Below are positions 53,323 through 61,835 of a DNA stretch of 64,000 bases, piece by piece (position 1 is the stretch's first letter; every line of letters starts with the position of its first letter). The DNA comes from Limnobacter sp. (GTDB taxonomy: Bacteria > Pseudomonadota > Gammaproteobacteria > Burkholderiales > Burkholderiaceae_B), in assembly GCA_029866125.1 (NCBI GenBank), contig JARWZZ010000017.1:1-64000 (forward strand). Reading direction: 5' to 3'. The notes below the pieces were generated by a model. The model ran no database searches, was not told the DNA's origin, and saw only the letters and a program-made list of their open reading frames with translations. Both the position numbers and the translations under genes were made by a program.

Positions 53323-53814
53323 TCAAGCCAAAATGTCACCTTCCACATAAAACCACTGCCCACCCTCGCGCACAAAGCGGCTGATTTCATGCAATCTGAA
53401 AGCAGGCCCACCACCCTCTTTAAAGCGCGCAACAAATTCCACCGTGGCCGTGTCGCCATTTGGTACATGCTTGAGCACCTCCAAGCCCAACCATTTGGTG
53501 GGCTTGTCTGCCGTCAGGTTCAAAGCCTCTGGGCGCTTGCTGGCATGCCAAGTGGACAACAAATAAGGCTCATCAAGAAGGACGAAGGCGGTGTACCTGG
53601 AGCGCATCAATTGCTCGGCAGTCTCTGCCTTTTTAATGCCCGTATGAATGGCCCTGCAACAGGTGGCTGCTGGGCTTAAACCACACTCACAACTTTCTGA
53701 CTGGGTGCTTTTCAAAAAAACCTCTGAATGCGCTCTTTCTACGCTCTTGTTGCGGATCAAATTCAAGCCCTCTATTCTAAGTCTGACGCGCGACAGATGG
53801 CACAGCCCTGCCAC
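53323..53814 (-). CDS. YchJ family protein
   Basis: The protein has the YchJ cysteine motif CECGLSPAATCCRAIHTG near residue 43, followed by the NTF2-like UPF0225 domain (AEQLMRSRYTAFVLLDEPYLLSTW seen as MRSRYTAF and YLLSTWH; VEFVARFKEGG; RFVREGGQWFYVEGD). Function is unknown. The frame opens at a GTG at 53812-53814 giving 163 residues, but YchJ proteins usually start just before the Cys motif, so the true start may be 25-40 codons further in (no strong site seen). Divergent from the amidase gene. Confidence 0.8.
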   Translation of the reverse strand: MAGLCHLSRVRLRIEGLNLIRNKSVERAHSEVFLKSTQSESCECGLSPAATCCRAIHTGIKKAETAEQLMRSRYTAFVLLDEPYLLSTWHASKRPEALNLTADKPTKWLGLEVLKHVPNGDTATVEFVARFKEGGGPAFRLHEISRFVREGGQWFYVEGDILA

Positions 53815-53869
53815 GGTACACTAAGCATAAAAACAGCAAACCACACAATTCAAACAAAAGAGACAATCC

Positions 53870-55294
53870 ATGAACAAACCCACATTCCACACTTTCAGCA
53901 ACGATGTTTTGGGCAAACGCGATGCAGTTGCACTTCAGGAAATGTTGTGGGCTGGCAAAATAAGCTCGGTTGAATTAACCCAAGCCGCCCTCAAACGCCT
54001 GGAAAAAGCGCAGGCGCTAACAAGTGCGGTTTTAATTTGTGGGGACGAGGCACTCAAACACGCCAAGGATTGGGATGCTAAGCGCAAAACCTACGCCTCA
54101 CATCGTGGGTTTGGGGGCATTCCGTCATTGCTGAAAGACAATATGGATTTGGCTGGCTTCCCAACACGCCACGGCTCACGGGCCACGCCCTCCCAACCGG
54201 TCAAAAAAAGCTCTGCCTTGGTGGGGCAATTTCACCAAATCGGACTTCATTTTTTAGGCAAAACCAAGCTGCCTGAGTTTGGCTTTACAGCCACCACAGA
54301 ATTTACACAAGGTGAACCTGCCAGAAACCCCTGGAATTTGGATCACTCCACCGGTGGCTCATCGGGTGGGTCTGCCGCACTGGTTGCAGCAGGTGTGGTG
54401 CCGATTGCGCATGCCAATGATGGGGGTGGTTCCATTCGAATCCCCGCTTCTGCGTGTGGACTGGTTGGGCTAAAACCCAGTCGTGGGCGCTTGGTACCCA
54501 ACGAGATGGCCAAAAGCCTGCCGGTAAAAATTGTCTCCGACGGTGTGGTCACACGAAGCGTGCGCGACACAGCCATGTTTTATGCTGAAGCAGAAAAAGT
54601 GTTTAAAAACCCAAAACTACCCGCAATCGGCTTGGTCAATTCCCCGCTTAACAAACGGCTTCGAATCGGCTTTTTCACCGACAAAGCCACCGGCGGCAAG
54701 GTACATCCCGATTGCGTGGCTGGAGTACTTCAAACCGCGCAATTGCTTGAAAGCCTTGGGCACCATGTGGAAGAAATTCCGCTGCCAGTCAATGAGCAGT
54801 TTGCAGAGGATTTCCTGATGTACTGGGCATTTATGGCTGCCTCCGTGAAATACACCGGCAAATTGCTGTTTGGCAGAGCCTGGAATTCAAGCCAAATGGA
54901 GCCGTTTTCTCAGCACTTGGCAGATCACCTGACCCGCCGCATACACCGCCTACCCATGACGCTACGCAGGCTCAAACAGTTTGAAGGGGAGTATTCGAAA
55001 TTTTTCAAACAGTACGACATTCTTCTCAGCGCCACCCTAGGTACCCCTCCCCCCGTCATAGGGCACTTGGCATTGGACCTGCCATTTCCGATTGCGCAAG
55101 AAAGATTATTTGATTTCGCTTGCTACACAGCCGCTCAAAACGTATCAGGCGCCCCCGCAATTTCGCTGCCCCTTCACTTTTCGAATGGGCTACCCGTTGG
55201 AATTCATTTTGCCAGCGCAACAGGCCAAGAAAAGTTACTGCTTGAACTTGCATTGCAACTTGAAGAATCCACCAACAACTTCACACCCACTTAG
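53870..55294 (+). CDS. Amidase (amidase signature family)
   Basis: The 474-residue protein is an amidase-signature hydrolase with the full Ser-Ser-Lys set: Lys89 in GIPSLLKDN, the cis-Ser in STGGSSGGSAAL (164/165) and the nucleophile Ser188 in NDGGGSIRIPAS. It hydrolyses a carboxamide, substrate unknown. GatA is unlikely since no gatC/gatB neighbours exist, and the C-terminal half is more like 6-aminohexanoate-cyclic-dimer hydrolase or fatty-amide types. It is monocistronic by position, with GAGA and a short spacer before the ATG. Confidence 0.9.
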   Translation: MNKPTFHTFSNDVLGKRDAVALQEMLWAGKISSVELTQAALKRLEKAQALTSAVLICGDEALKHAKDWDAKRKTYASHRGFGGIPSLLKDNMDLAGFPTRHGSRATPSQPVKKSSALVGQFHQIGLHFLGKTKLPEFGFTATTEFTQGEPARNPWNLDHSTGGSSGGSAALVAAGVVPIAHANDGGGSIRIPASACGLVGLKPSRGRLVPNEMAKSLPVKIVSDGVVTRSVRDTAMFYAEAEKVFKNPKLPAIGLVNSPLNKRLRIGFFTDKATGGKVHPDCVAGVLQTAQLLESLGHHVEEIPLPVNEQFAEDFLMYWAFMAASVKYTGKLLFGRAWNSSQMEPFSQHLADHLTRRIHRLPMTLRRLKQFEGEYSKFFKQYDILLSATLGTPPPVIGHLALDLPFPIAQERLFDFACYTAAQNVSGAPAISLPLHFSNGLPVGIHFASATGQEKLLLELALQLEESTNNFTPT

Positions 55295-55376
55295 AGGGGT
55301 GATTTTAAGCTGCTGATTTCAATCAGCATTTGTAAGGGTTTTACTGATGCATTTAGGCAAATTTATTTTCATTAAT

Positions 55377-55392
55377 ACTATTTACGAATAGT
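55377..55392. other. Inverted repeat in the AT-rich region before the LPLLGD-repeat gene
   Basis: ACTATT (55377-55382) and AATAGT (55387-55392) with a 4-base spacer lie in the 234-base, AT-rich gap between the amidase gene and the LPLLGD-repeat gene. A smaller palindrome, AATGATTAGTCATT, follows. Possible operators; no clear sigma-70 promoter is seen. Confidence 0.35.
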
Positions 55393-55528
55393 TAATTGGC
55401 TTGTAATGATTAGTCATTTCGGGTGATACTTCGCTCCGTTGAATCAATTTGTAGGTTTTATTCTGACAAACAAAAGTCGGTAAAACAGACAAATAAACTT
55501 AGAAACTGAAATTCAAACGGGGATCACC

Positions 55529-56824
55529 ATGCAAGCCAACACACAAACCAATTTGGGCAGTCTGTCTACATTTTCAACCGATGTTCAGGTCTTAAGAGAC
55601 GGACAAGAGCAAATGCTCTATCAGAGCGAACCTATTCTGGACAGAGACACAATCTTCAATCGGGGCACCAACCCAGTGGAAGTGCTGATTCCCGGCTCAA
55701 CTCCCACACAAGGCGCTAGTGTGTTGACCATTCCCCCCGCTGGGACTGCAATGTTAAAAGCAGGCGTGGGCGCAACCGGCGAGCCAATCACTGAAGTGGT
55801 GAGCCCCAATGCCAATGAGCTGGAACTGGTTACCGAAGAAGGCCAACCTGGTGCAGAATTGGTACAGGGCGAAGTGAGCGAGATGTCCGGATTGTTTGGC
55901 GCAGGCCTGGCAATTGGAGGTGCAGGCACCTTTGGTGGCCTAGCGGCAATCTTGGGCGGCGGTGCCATCGTAGGTGGGCTTGCATCCTCTGGCAGCGACG
56001 ATGATGATGACAATGTCAACATTAACAATCCAGAGCAACCGTTTACCAACACAGATGGCGTCAAAGGCGTTATTGACCAAGTCACCAACATTGTAGACGG
56101 TACCCCCTTGGCACCGGTTACCCAAGTTCTTGAACCTTTAACACCGGTGGTGGACACCATTTCTGGTGTGGTACAAGACATAGCAGCTGTTGACCCAACA
56201 GGCATTTCTGGATTGATTTCAGGTGTGATTGGCGGTGCCACCGGATCCTCAAACGGGTCATCCAACGGCGCCAATCCCGATGGCCTCATTGGCATTGTCA
56301 ATGAACTGGTTGAAGGAGTTCAAAACGGCACAGCAGGCACGCCACTGGAAGTGATTACCTCCCCATTGACAGAGGCCATTCAAGACACAGTGTTACCACC
56401 CCTAGACCAAGTGTTAAGCATTGTTGGCGATGCACTAGAGCCCGCCGTCAATGCAGACCCCACAGGCGTCACTCAGCTTATCAGCAACCTACTGGGTGCT
56501 GGCGATGTACCTGCAGACGGTGGCTTCACAGGCATTCCCGTCTTGAACGAGCTTCCATTGCTGGGCGATATATTAGGAAATGCCAGTATTGCAGGCGGAG
56601 GGGGAATCCCATTACTTGGCGATCTTCCCCTGTTGGGCGACCTGCCACTGATTGGTGATTTAATCGCGGGTACAGGTGGCGAACTTCCATTGGTTGGCGA
56701 CCTTCCGTTGGTGGGTGACTTACTCACGGGTGACCTGCTGTCAAGCATCAGCTCACAAAGCTCTGGCAATGCCGCTGCAGGTTTACTTAACCCACTCCAA
56801 GGCCTTCTGGGCTCATTGGGCTAA
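55529..56824 (+). CDS. Cys-free Gly/Leu-rich repeat protein, candidate secreted/surface protein
   Basis: No family recognised. The 431-residue, acidic, cysteine-free protein has no Sec signal. Residues 15-90 look like a small beta domain (VQVLRDGQEQMLYQSEPIL, LTIPPAGTAML). Residues 121-153 form a Gly-rich hydrophobic segment followed by SGSDDDDDN. Two related units of about 50 residues follow (190-236 and 269-325; shared pattern GTPL, PLT, DPTG, LIS), then LPLLGD/LPLVGDL repeats (342-398). The layout (N-terminal beta module, glycine segment, repeats) recalls retention modules of type I-secreted adhesins, which is inference. GGGG precedes the ATG and a strong terminator follows. Confidence 0.8.
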   Translation: MQANTQTNLGSLSTFSTDVQVLRDGQEQMLYQSEPILDRDTIFNRGTNPVEVLIPGSTPTQGASVLTIPPAGTAMLKAGVGATGEPITEVVSPNANELELVTEEGQPGAELVQGEVSEMSGLFGAGLAIGGAGTFGGLAAILGGGAIVGGLASSGSDDDDDNVNINNPEQPFTNTDGVKGVIDQVTNIVDGTPLAPVTQVLEPLTPVVDTISGVVQDIAAVDPTGISGLISGVIGGATGSSNGSSNGANPDGLIGIVNELVEGVQNGTAGTPLEVITSPLTEAIQDTVLPPLDQVLSIVGDALEPAVNADPTGVTQLISNLLGAGDVPADGGFTGIPVLNELPLLGDILGNASIAGGGGIPLLGDLPLLGDLPLIGDLIAGTGGELPLVGDLPLVGDLLTGDLLSSISSQSSGNAAAGLLNPLQGLLGSLG

Positions 56825-56852
56825 TCGAAGCAACGGGTGTAATTACTTGGCT

Positions 56853-56887
56853 AAAATAGGGCTCAATCACTGAGCCCTATTTTTTTT
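56853..56887 (+). terminator. Intrinsic terminator of the LPLLGD-repeat gene
   Basis: A 13-bp stem (56853-56865 with 56871-56883) around GGGCTCA/TGAGCCC, a 5-base loop and a run of T residues to 56887. It separates this gene from the FlhD-like gene. Confidence 0.93.
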
Positions 56888-57040
56888 GAAAATCGCTGAC
56901 TTGTAGGCCACCTTCCAGCAAAAACTTTTACCGTTCCCCTACATTTCAGATAGCCCCGCAACTACATCCTCATCAAACAACTCGCTGGATAATTAATCTC
57001 AAGAAACAAATAAGCAATAAATTCATCCAGAGGAGTAAAC

Positions 57041-57352
57041 ATGGGCGTATCAGCACTGCTTGAGGACATTCGCGAGGCCAACCTGTCCTATCTATTACTC
57101 GCCCAGCGGCTAATCAGAGACGACAAACCTGAGGCCTTGGCCCGCTTGGGAATTAGCGAGCACACAGCCGACCTGATTGACCAACTGACCACAGCCCAAC
57201 TCCTAAAAATAGTGTCGCAAGAAGTGCTGATGTGCAACCTACGGTTTGACGACCCCCATATTTGGGACCTACTCAGCAACCCCCACAGGGATCAACAAGT
57301 CAGCGGGCTGCATGCAGCCATACTCATGTCCGGGCAAACCGCTGAACACTAA
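57041..57352 (+). CDS. flhD: FlhD-like transcriptional regulator (orphan)
   Basis: The 103-residue protein matches FlhD along its length: LLEDIREANLSYLLLAQRLI near the start, RLGISEHTADLIDQLT, and CNLRFDD. FlhD normally forms the FlhD4C2 master activator of flagellar genes with FlhC. Here no flhC follows: the next gene, 66 bases on, is an aminotransferase, and the gap holds no coding frame. It may be a second, stand-alone FlhD paralogue with its own targets. AGGAG lies 5 bases before the ATG. Confidence 0.85.
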   Translation: MGVSALLEDIREANLSYLLLAQRLIRDDKPEALARLGISEHTADLIDQLTTAQLLKIVSQEVLMCNLRFDDPHIWDLLSNPHRDQQVSGLHAAILMSGQTAEH

Positions 57353-57417
57353 GTTAAAACAAGCAAAAGGCCATGCTAATATCAAACGGTTGATCAAATA
57401 ACAACCAAGGATGACAG

Positions 57418-58575
57418 ATGCCTGGCCTTTTACCCCAGATTGATCCGGACGGATTACTCGAATTCTCAGTGGTCTACACCGACCGCGCCCTCAACCACAT
57501 GTCCAAAAAGTTCCAGGGCGTGATGACCAGCATTTCCGCAATTCTGAAAGAGGTTTACAACGCCCATTCTGCAGTCTTGGTGCCCGGCAGTGGCACCTTC
57601 GGCATGGAGTCAGTTGCGCGGCAATTTGCAAACAATCAAAAGGTATTGGTAATCCGCAATGGCTGGTTTAGCTACCGCTGGAGCCAAATTTTTGACATGG
57701 GTTCCATTCCCTCTGAAACCATCGTCCTTAAGGCACGCAAAGAAAAACCGGGCCCACAAGAGGCCTGGGTACCCTGCCCCATCAGCGAAGTGGTCGAAAC
57801 CATTCGCCGTGAAAAACCCGCCATGGTGTTTGCACCGCATGTTGAAACCGCGGCCGGCTTGATTCTGCCCGATGCCTACCTGAAACAAGTTTCAGATGCC
57901 GCCCATGAAGTGGGTGCCTTGTTTACACTGGACTGTATTGCATCAGGCGCCATGTGGGTGGATATGAAAGCCACAGGCGTGGATGTACTCATCAGCGCCC
58001 CGCAAAAGGGATGGAGCGGCTCCCCGGCCTGTGCCATGGTCATGCTCAGCGAACGCGCCCGGTTGGCCATCGAAAACACCCAAAGCACCAGCTTTGCTTG
58101 CGATTTACGCAAATGGCTGCAAATTATGGAAGGCTACGAAAAAGGCAACCACTCCTACCACACCACCATGCCTACTGATGCATTGGCCCGCTTGTGCGAG
58201 GTAATGAAAGAAACCCGTGAATACGGATTCGACAAAGTCAAAGCCGAACAAACTGAGCTTGGCAAACGCGTACGCGATTTGTTTGAAAGTTACGGCATAC
58301 GTAGCGTTGCAGCCCAAGGCTTTAAAGCACCGGGCGTTGTGGTCAGCTACACGCAAGATGCCGAAGTACAAAACAGCAAAAAGTTTCTAGCCCTTGGCCT
58401 GCAAACTGCTGCCGGCGTACCTTTGCAGTGTGACGAAGGCAGCGACTTCATGACCTTCCGGGTTGGCCTTTTTGGCCTTGAAAAGCTGCATAACATTGAC
58501 CGCACAGTTCAACACCTTGAAGATGCCCTGCAAAAGCTAGGTTTCGTCAAACAAGCCGAAGGCATTGCTGTTTAA
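57418..58575 (+). CDS. Class V aminotransferase (alanine-glyoxylate / serine-pyruvate type)
   Basis: The 385-residue PLP enzyme belongs to the alanine-glyoxylate aminotransferase family. PVEGSGTFG-like glycine loop is present as VPGSGTFGMESVA (near residue 60). The PLP Asp lies in TLDCIASGAMW and the Schiff-base Lys in ISAPQKGWSGSPA (near 200). The C-terminal arginine region is FRVGLFG. It exchanges an amino group between small amino and oxo acids; exact pair unknown. AAGGA lies 6 bases before the ATG. Followed by mmsA after about 97 bases. Confidence 0.88.
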   Translation: MPGLLPQIDPDGLLEFSVVYTDRALNHMSKKFQGVMTSISAILKEVYNAHSAVLVPGSGTFGMESVARQFANNQKVLVIRNGWFSYRWSQIFDMGSIPSETIVLKARKEKPGPQEAWVPCPISEVVETIRREKPAMVFAPHVETAAGLILPDAYLKQVSDAAHEVGALFTLDCIASGAMWVDMKATGVDVLISAPQKGWSGSPACAMVMLSERARLAIENTQSTSFACDLRKWLQIMEGYEKGNHSYHTTMPTDALARLCEVMKETREYGFDKVKAEQTELGKRVRDLFESYGIRSVAAQGFKAPGVVVSYTQDAEVQNSKKFLALGLQTAAGVPLQCDEGSDFMTFRVGLFGLEKLHNIDRTVQHLEDALQKLGFVKQAEGIAV

Positions 58576-58671
58576 TTCAAGCGGTCGATTCAACTTACGG
58601 GTGGTTTCCCCGATACCCAATCGGGGGCCACTTCTTCACAATCAAGCCTGATTCAAAGCTCAGGACTTGCA

Positions 58672-60207
58672 ATGGTAGCGCCCAACAAAAACACCCCCAC
58701 CCCTTACACCTGCGATCAAACCGTACAACATTTCATTGGCGGTCAGGCCACGTCCAACATCGGCTGCGGTCATGCCGATGTGTTCAACCCATCCTTAGGC
58801 CGCGTAGCGCGCCGGGTGGAATTGGCAGGCGCAAACGGAATCGATCAAGCAGTCAAAGCCGCCACAGCCGCCTTGCCCGGCTGGGCCAACAAACCACCTC
58901 TGCAACGTGCCAGAATCATGAACCGCTTTCTGGCCCTCATGAATGAACACCGAGACGAATTGGCGGCCATCATCACCGCCGAACACGGCAAAGTGTTTAC
59001 CGATGCACAAGGCGAAGTGACCCGCGGTATAGACATCATTGAGTTTGCCTGCGGCATTCCCCAGCTACTGAAGGGGGATTACACCGAGCAAGTCTCAACC
59101 GGCATCGACAACTGGACCGTACGCCAACCCTTGGGGGTTGTGGCAGGTGTTACACCTTTTAATTTTCCGTGTATGGTGCCTTGCTGGATGTACCCAGTGG
59201 CCATTGCCTGCGGCAACACCTTCATATTAAAACCCAGTGAGCGTGACCCATCCGCAGCCAACTTCATGGCCAAACTTCTGAAAGAGGCAGGCCTGCCCGA
59301 CGGCGTTTTTAACGTGGTGCATGGGGACAAAACCGCAGTGCAAGCCATTTTGGAACACCCGGGTATTTCAGCCGTTAGCTTTGTGGGCAGCACCCCGATT
59401 GCCAAGTACATTTACGAAACTGGGGCACATTTTGGCAAGCGAGTTCAAGCCCTAGGTGGCGCAAAAAACCACCTGCTGGTTATGCCAGATGCCGATCAAG
59501 AACAGGTCATCGACGCGCTCATTGGAGCCGCCTACGGCAGCGCTGGCGAGCGTTGCATGGCCATCTCCGTGGCCGTGCTGGTTGGCGATGTAGCCGACCA
59601 AATCATGCCCAAACTGGCGGAGCGTGTGCGCAGCCTTAAAATTACCGACGGCATGGACCTGCAAGCCGAAATGGGCCCGATTGTGACTCAACAGGCCCTT
59701 GAAAAAATTGAAGGTTTGATCCAAGTAGGTGTAGATGAAGGCGCCGAATTGCTGGTGGACGGGCGCGGCCACAAACCGAAAGGCTTTGAAACTGGCTTTT
59801 ACACAGGCGGCACCTTGTTTGACCGGGTTACACCCAGGATGCGCATTTATCAGGAAGAGATTTTCGGCCCTGTACTAAGCTGTGTGCGAGTCGCCAGTTT
59901 TGCCGAAGGCCTAGAACTGATTAACACCCACCAATATGGCAATGGCGTGTCTTGTTACACCCGAGACGGCAATGTCGCTCGTGAATTCGCGCGTCAAATT
60001 CAGGTGGGGATGGTGGGCATCAACGTACCCATTCCAGTGCCCATGGCTTGGCATGGCTTTGGTGGTTGGAAAAACAGCCTGTTTGGCGACACGCATGCCT
60101 ATGGGGAGGAAGGCGTGCGCTTCTACACCCGCCAAAAATCCATCATGCAACGCTGGCCAGAAAGCATTGCCAAAGGCAGCGAATTTGTCATGCCGACTTC
60201 AAAGTAA
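58672..60207 (+). CDS. mmsA: CoA-acylating methylmalonate-semialdehyde dehydrogenase
   Basis: MmsA converts methylmalonate semialdehyde (or malonate semialdehyde) with CoA and NAD to propionyl-CoA (acetyl-CoA) in valine, beta-alanine and inositol breakdown. The 511-residue protein has the typical [19 protein letters not shown] segment, [22 protein letters not shown] and the catalytic Cys in GSAGERCMA (about residue 294). The aminotransferase upstream may supply a semialdehyde (inference). AGGA lies 6 bases before the ATG; a strong terminator follows. Confidence 0.93.
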   Translation: MVAPNKNTPTPYTCDQTVQHFIGGQATSNIGCGHADVFNPSLGRVARRVELAGANGIDQAVKAATAALPGWANKPPLQRARIMNRFLALMNEHRDELAAIITAEHGKVFTDAQGEVTRGIDIIEFACGIPQLLKGDYTEQVSTGIDNWTVRQPLGVVAGVTPFNFPCMVPCWMYPVAIACGNTFILKPSERDPSAANFMAKLLKEAGLPDGVFNVVHGDKTAVQAILEHPGISAVSFVGSTPIAKYIYETGAHFGKRVQALGGAKNHLLVMPDADQEQVIDALIGAAYGSAGERCMAISVAVLVGDVADQIMPKLAERVRSLKITDGMDLQAEMGPIVTQQALEKIEGLIQVGVDEGAELLVDGRGHKPKGFETGFYTGGTLFDRVTPRMRIYQEEIFGPVLSCVRVASFAEGLELINTHQYGNGVSCYTRDGNVAREFARQIQVGMVGINVPIPVPMAWHGFGGWKNSLFGDTHAYGEEGVRFYTRQKSIMQRWPESIAKGSEFVMPTSK

Positions 60208-60227
60208 AAGCTGATTGAAAAGCACCA

Positions 60228-60264
60228 AAACAAAAAACCCATCACTAGGATGGGTTTTTTGTTT
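60228..60264 (+). terminator. Intrinsic terminator between mmsA and tRNA-Ser
   Basis: A 16-bp stem (60228-60243 with 60249-60264) whose core is ACCCATC/GATGGGT, flanked by A and T runs, with a 5-base loop. The near-symmetric A/T arms let it work in both directions: for mmsA on plus and tRNA-Ser on minus. Confidence 0.93.
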
Positions 60265-60270
60265 ATTCTT

Positions 60271-60361
60271 TGGCGGAGACGAGAGGATTTGAACCTCCGA
60301 TACCCTTTTGGGGTATGCTCCCTTAGCAGGGGAGTGCCTTCGACCACTCGGCCACGTCTCC
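60271..60361 (-). tRNA. tRNA-Ser (anticodon GCT)
   Basis: The minus strand shows a 91-nt tRNA with a long variable arm, as expected for serine. The acceptor is GGAGACG/CGTCTCC with encoded CCA at 60271-60273, the D-arm is TGGCCGAGTGG and the T-arm is GGTTCAAATCC. The anticodon stem CTCCC/GGGAG encloses the loop CTGCTAA, giving GCT. Confidence 0.95.
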
Positions 60362-60372
60362 GTAAGCGCTGA

Positions 60373-60378
60373 ATTATA
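60373..60378 (-). promoter_or_regulatory. -10 element of the tRNA-Ser promoter
   Basis: A perfect TATAAT on the minus strand lies 11 bases upstream of the tRNA 5' end. The -35 region is poor (CTACAA at 17 bases), so the element is called from the -10 and its position. Confidence 0.55.
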
Positions 60379-60435
60379 CATGGATTCGCACTATTTTGTA
60401 GCGCGAACCCCTATTCGCGGGGCTTTTTGCACTTT

Positions 60436-61692
60436 TTATGCAGGTGCTTTGTCCAAGCCAAATGCCTTGTGCAAAGCGCGCACTGCCAACTCCATGTATT
60501 TGTCATCAATCAGTACAGAAACCTTGATTTCTGAGGTGCTGATCATTTGAATATTGATGCCTTCTTCTGACAAAGTTTTAAACATCAAACTGGCAATACC
60601 CACATGCGAGCGCATGCCAATACCCACGATGGACACTTTGCACACCGCCGTGTCGCCCGCCACTTCTTTGGCGGCAACCTTGCCTTGAACCTTGCCTTTC
60701 AACAGGTCCATGGTTTTGGCGTATTCATTGCGATGCACAGTGAAAGTAAAGTCGGTTGTACCGTCTACACCTTGGTTTTGAACAATCATGTCCACATCGA
60801 TGTTGGCATCTGCCACTTCACCCAAAATTTGATAAGCCACACCGGGCTTGTCGGGCACGCCGCGGATCATGATTTTCGCTTCATCACGGTTGAAGGCGAT
60901 ACCGGAAACAACAGCCTGTTCCATATGTTCATCTTCCTCAAAAGTAATCAGTGTTCCGGACTTCATCTCGATTTCGAGGTCGATATCCGGATCAGTCAAA
61001 CTGGACAGTGTGCGGGTGGGCACGCGGTATTTGCCGGCAAACTCAACAGAGCGAATTTGCAAAACTTTGGAGCCCAAAGATGCCATTTCCAGCATCTCTT
61101 CAAAGGACACCACATTCATTCGGCGTGCCTCGGGAACCACTCGCGGGTCGGTGGTGTAAATGCCGTCCACATCCGTATAAATCAAGCACTCTGCAGCTTT
61201 CATGGCGGCAGCAATGGCCACAGCGGAAGTGTCTGAACCGCCACGCCCAAGCGTAGTTTGGTTACCCAAAGCATCAATCCCTTGGAACCCGGTAATCACC
61301 ACCACTTTACCCGCGTTCAGTTCTGCACGAACGCGCGTGTCATCAATCGACTCAATGCGTGCCTTGGTGTAGGAGCTGTCGGTTTGGATGGGCACTTGCC
61401 AGCCTGAAAAACTAACGGCATCAATGCCCTGCGCCTTCAAAGCCATGGCCAGCAGCGCAACGGAAGCTTGCTCGCCTGTGCAGCACAACATGTCCAGCTC
61501 ACGTGGATCTGGGTTTTCTTGAATTTCCTTGGCCAAACCAATCAAGCGATTGGTCTCACCCGACATGGCTGAGGGTACCACCACCATTTGATGACCAGCC
61601 TTGTGCCACTTGGCAACCCGGCGGGCAACATTCTTGATGCGTTCGGTTGACCCCATGGAGGTGCCACCGTACTTGTGAACGATTAGTGACAT
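60436..61692 (-). CDS. lysC: Aspartate kinase
   Basis: Aspartate kinase phosphorylates Asp for lysine, threonine and methionine synthesis. The 418-residue protein has KYGGTSMGSTERIK at the N-terminus, GRGGSDTSAVAIA and FTDVDGIYTTDPRVV-type residues (YTDVDGIYTTDP), then two C-terminal ACT domains (about residues 265-410), which usually bind lysine and threonine. A hairpin with a T run ends about 21 bases before the start codon, discussed separately. It is transcribed after purF on the same strand. Confidence 0.96.
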   Translation of the reverse strand: MSLIVHKYGGTSMGSTERIKNVARRVAKWHKAGHQMVVVPSAMSGETNRLIGLAKEIQENPDPRELDMLCCTGEQASVALLAMALKAQGIDAVSFSGWQVPIQTDSSYTKARIESIDDTRVRAELNAGKVVVITGFQGIDALGNQTTLGRGGSDTSAVAIAAAMKAAECLIYTDVDGIYTTDPRVVPEARRMNVVSFEEMLEMASLGSKVLQIRSVEFAGKYRVPTRTLSSLTDPDIDLEIEMKSGTLITFEEDEHMEQAVVSGIAFNRDEAKIMIRGVPDKPGVAYQILGEVADANIDVDMIVQNQGVDGTTDFTFTVHRNEYAKTMDLLKGKVQGKVAAKEVAGDTAVCKVSIVGIGMRSHVGIASLMFKTLSEEGINIQMISTSEIKVSVLIDDKYMELAVRALHKAFGLDKAPA

Positions 61693-61708
61693 GAAAAGAA
61701 GCCCTGCT

Positions 61709-61740
61709 CAAAGAAAAAGCGCGAACCATTTCGCGCTTTT
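61709..61740 (-). terminator. Terminator-like hairpin between purF and lysC
   Basis: On the minus strand an 11-bp stem (61715-61725 with 61730-61740, AAAAGCGCGAA/TTCGCGCTTTT), a 4-base loop and TTTTTCTTTG. It could end the purF transcript. It ends only about 16-21 bases before the lysC start, so a lysC transcript begun upstream must pass through it, which allows attenuation. Confidence 0.8.
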
Positions 61741-61835
61741 ACATCTAACTCACTATTTTAGCCGATCAACTGACCCAAGGCTTACAGTCACACTCTAAAC
61801 CCAACTCTAAAACGCGGGTTTATTGATTCGCTGTC

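Noticed and set aside
60402..60427. CGCGAA/TTCGCG hairpin followed by TTTTT near the lysC end
   Set aside because: The T run is on the plus strand, where no gene needs it beyond the stronger mmsA terminator; on the minus strand it lacks a T run.
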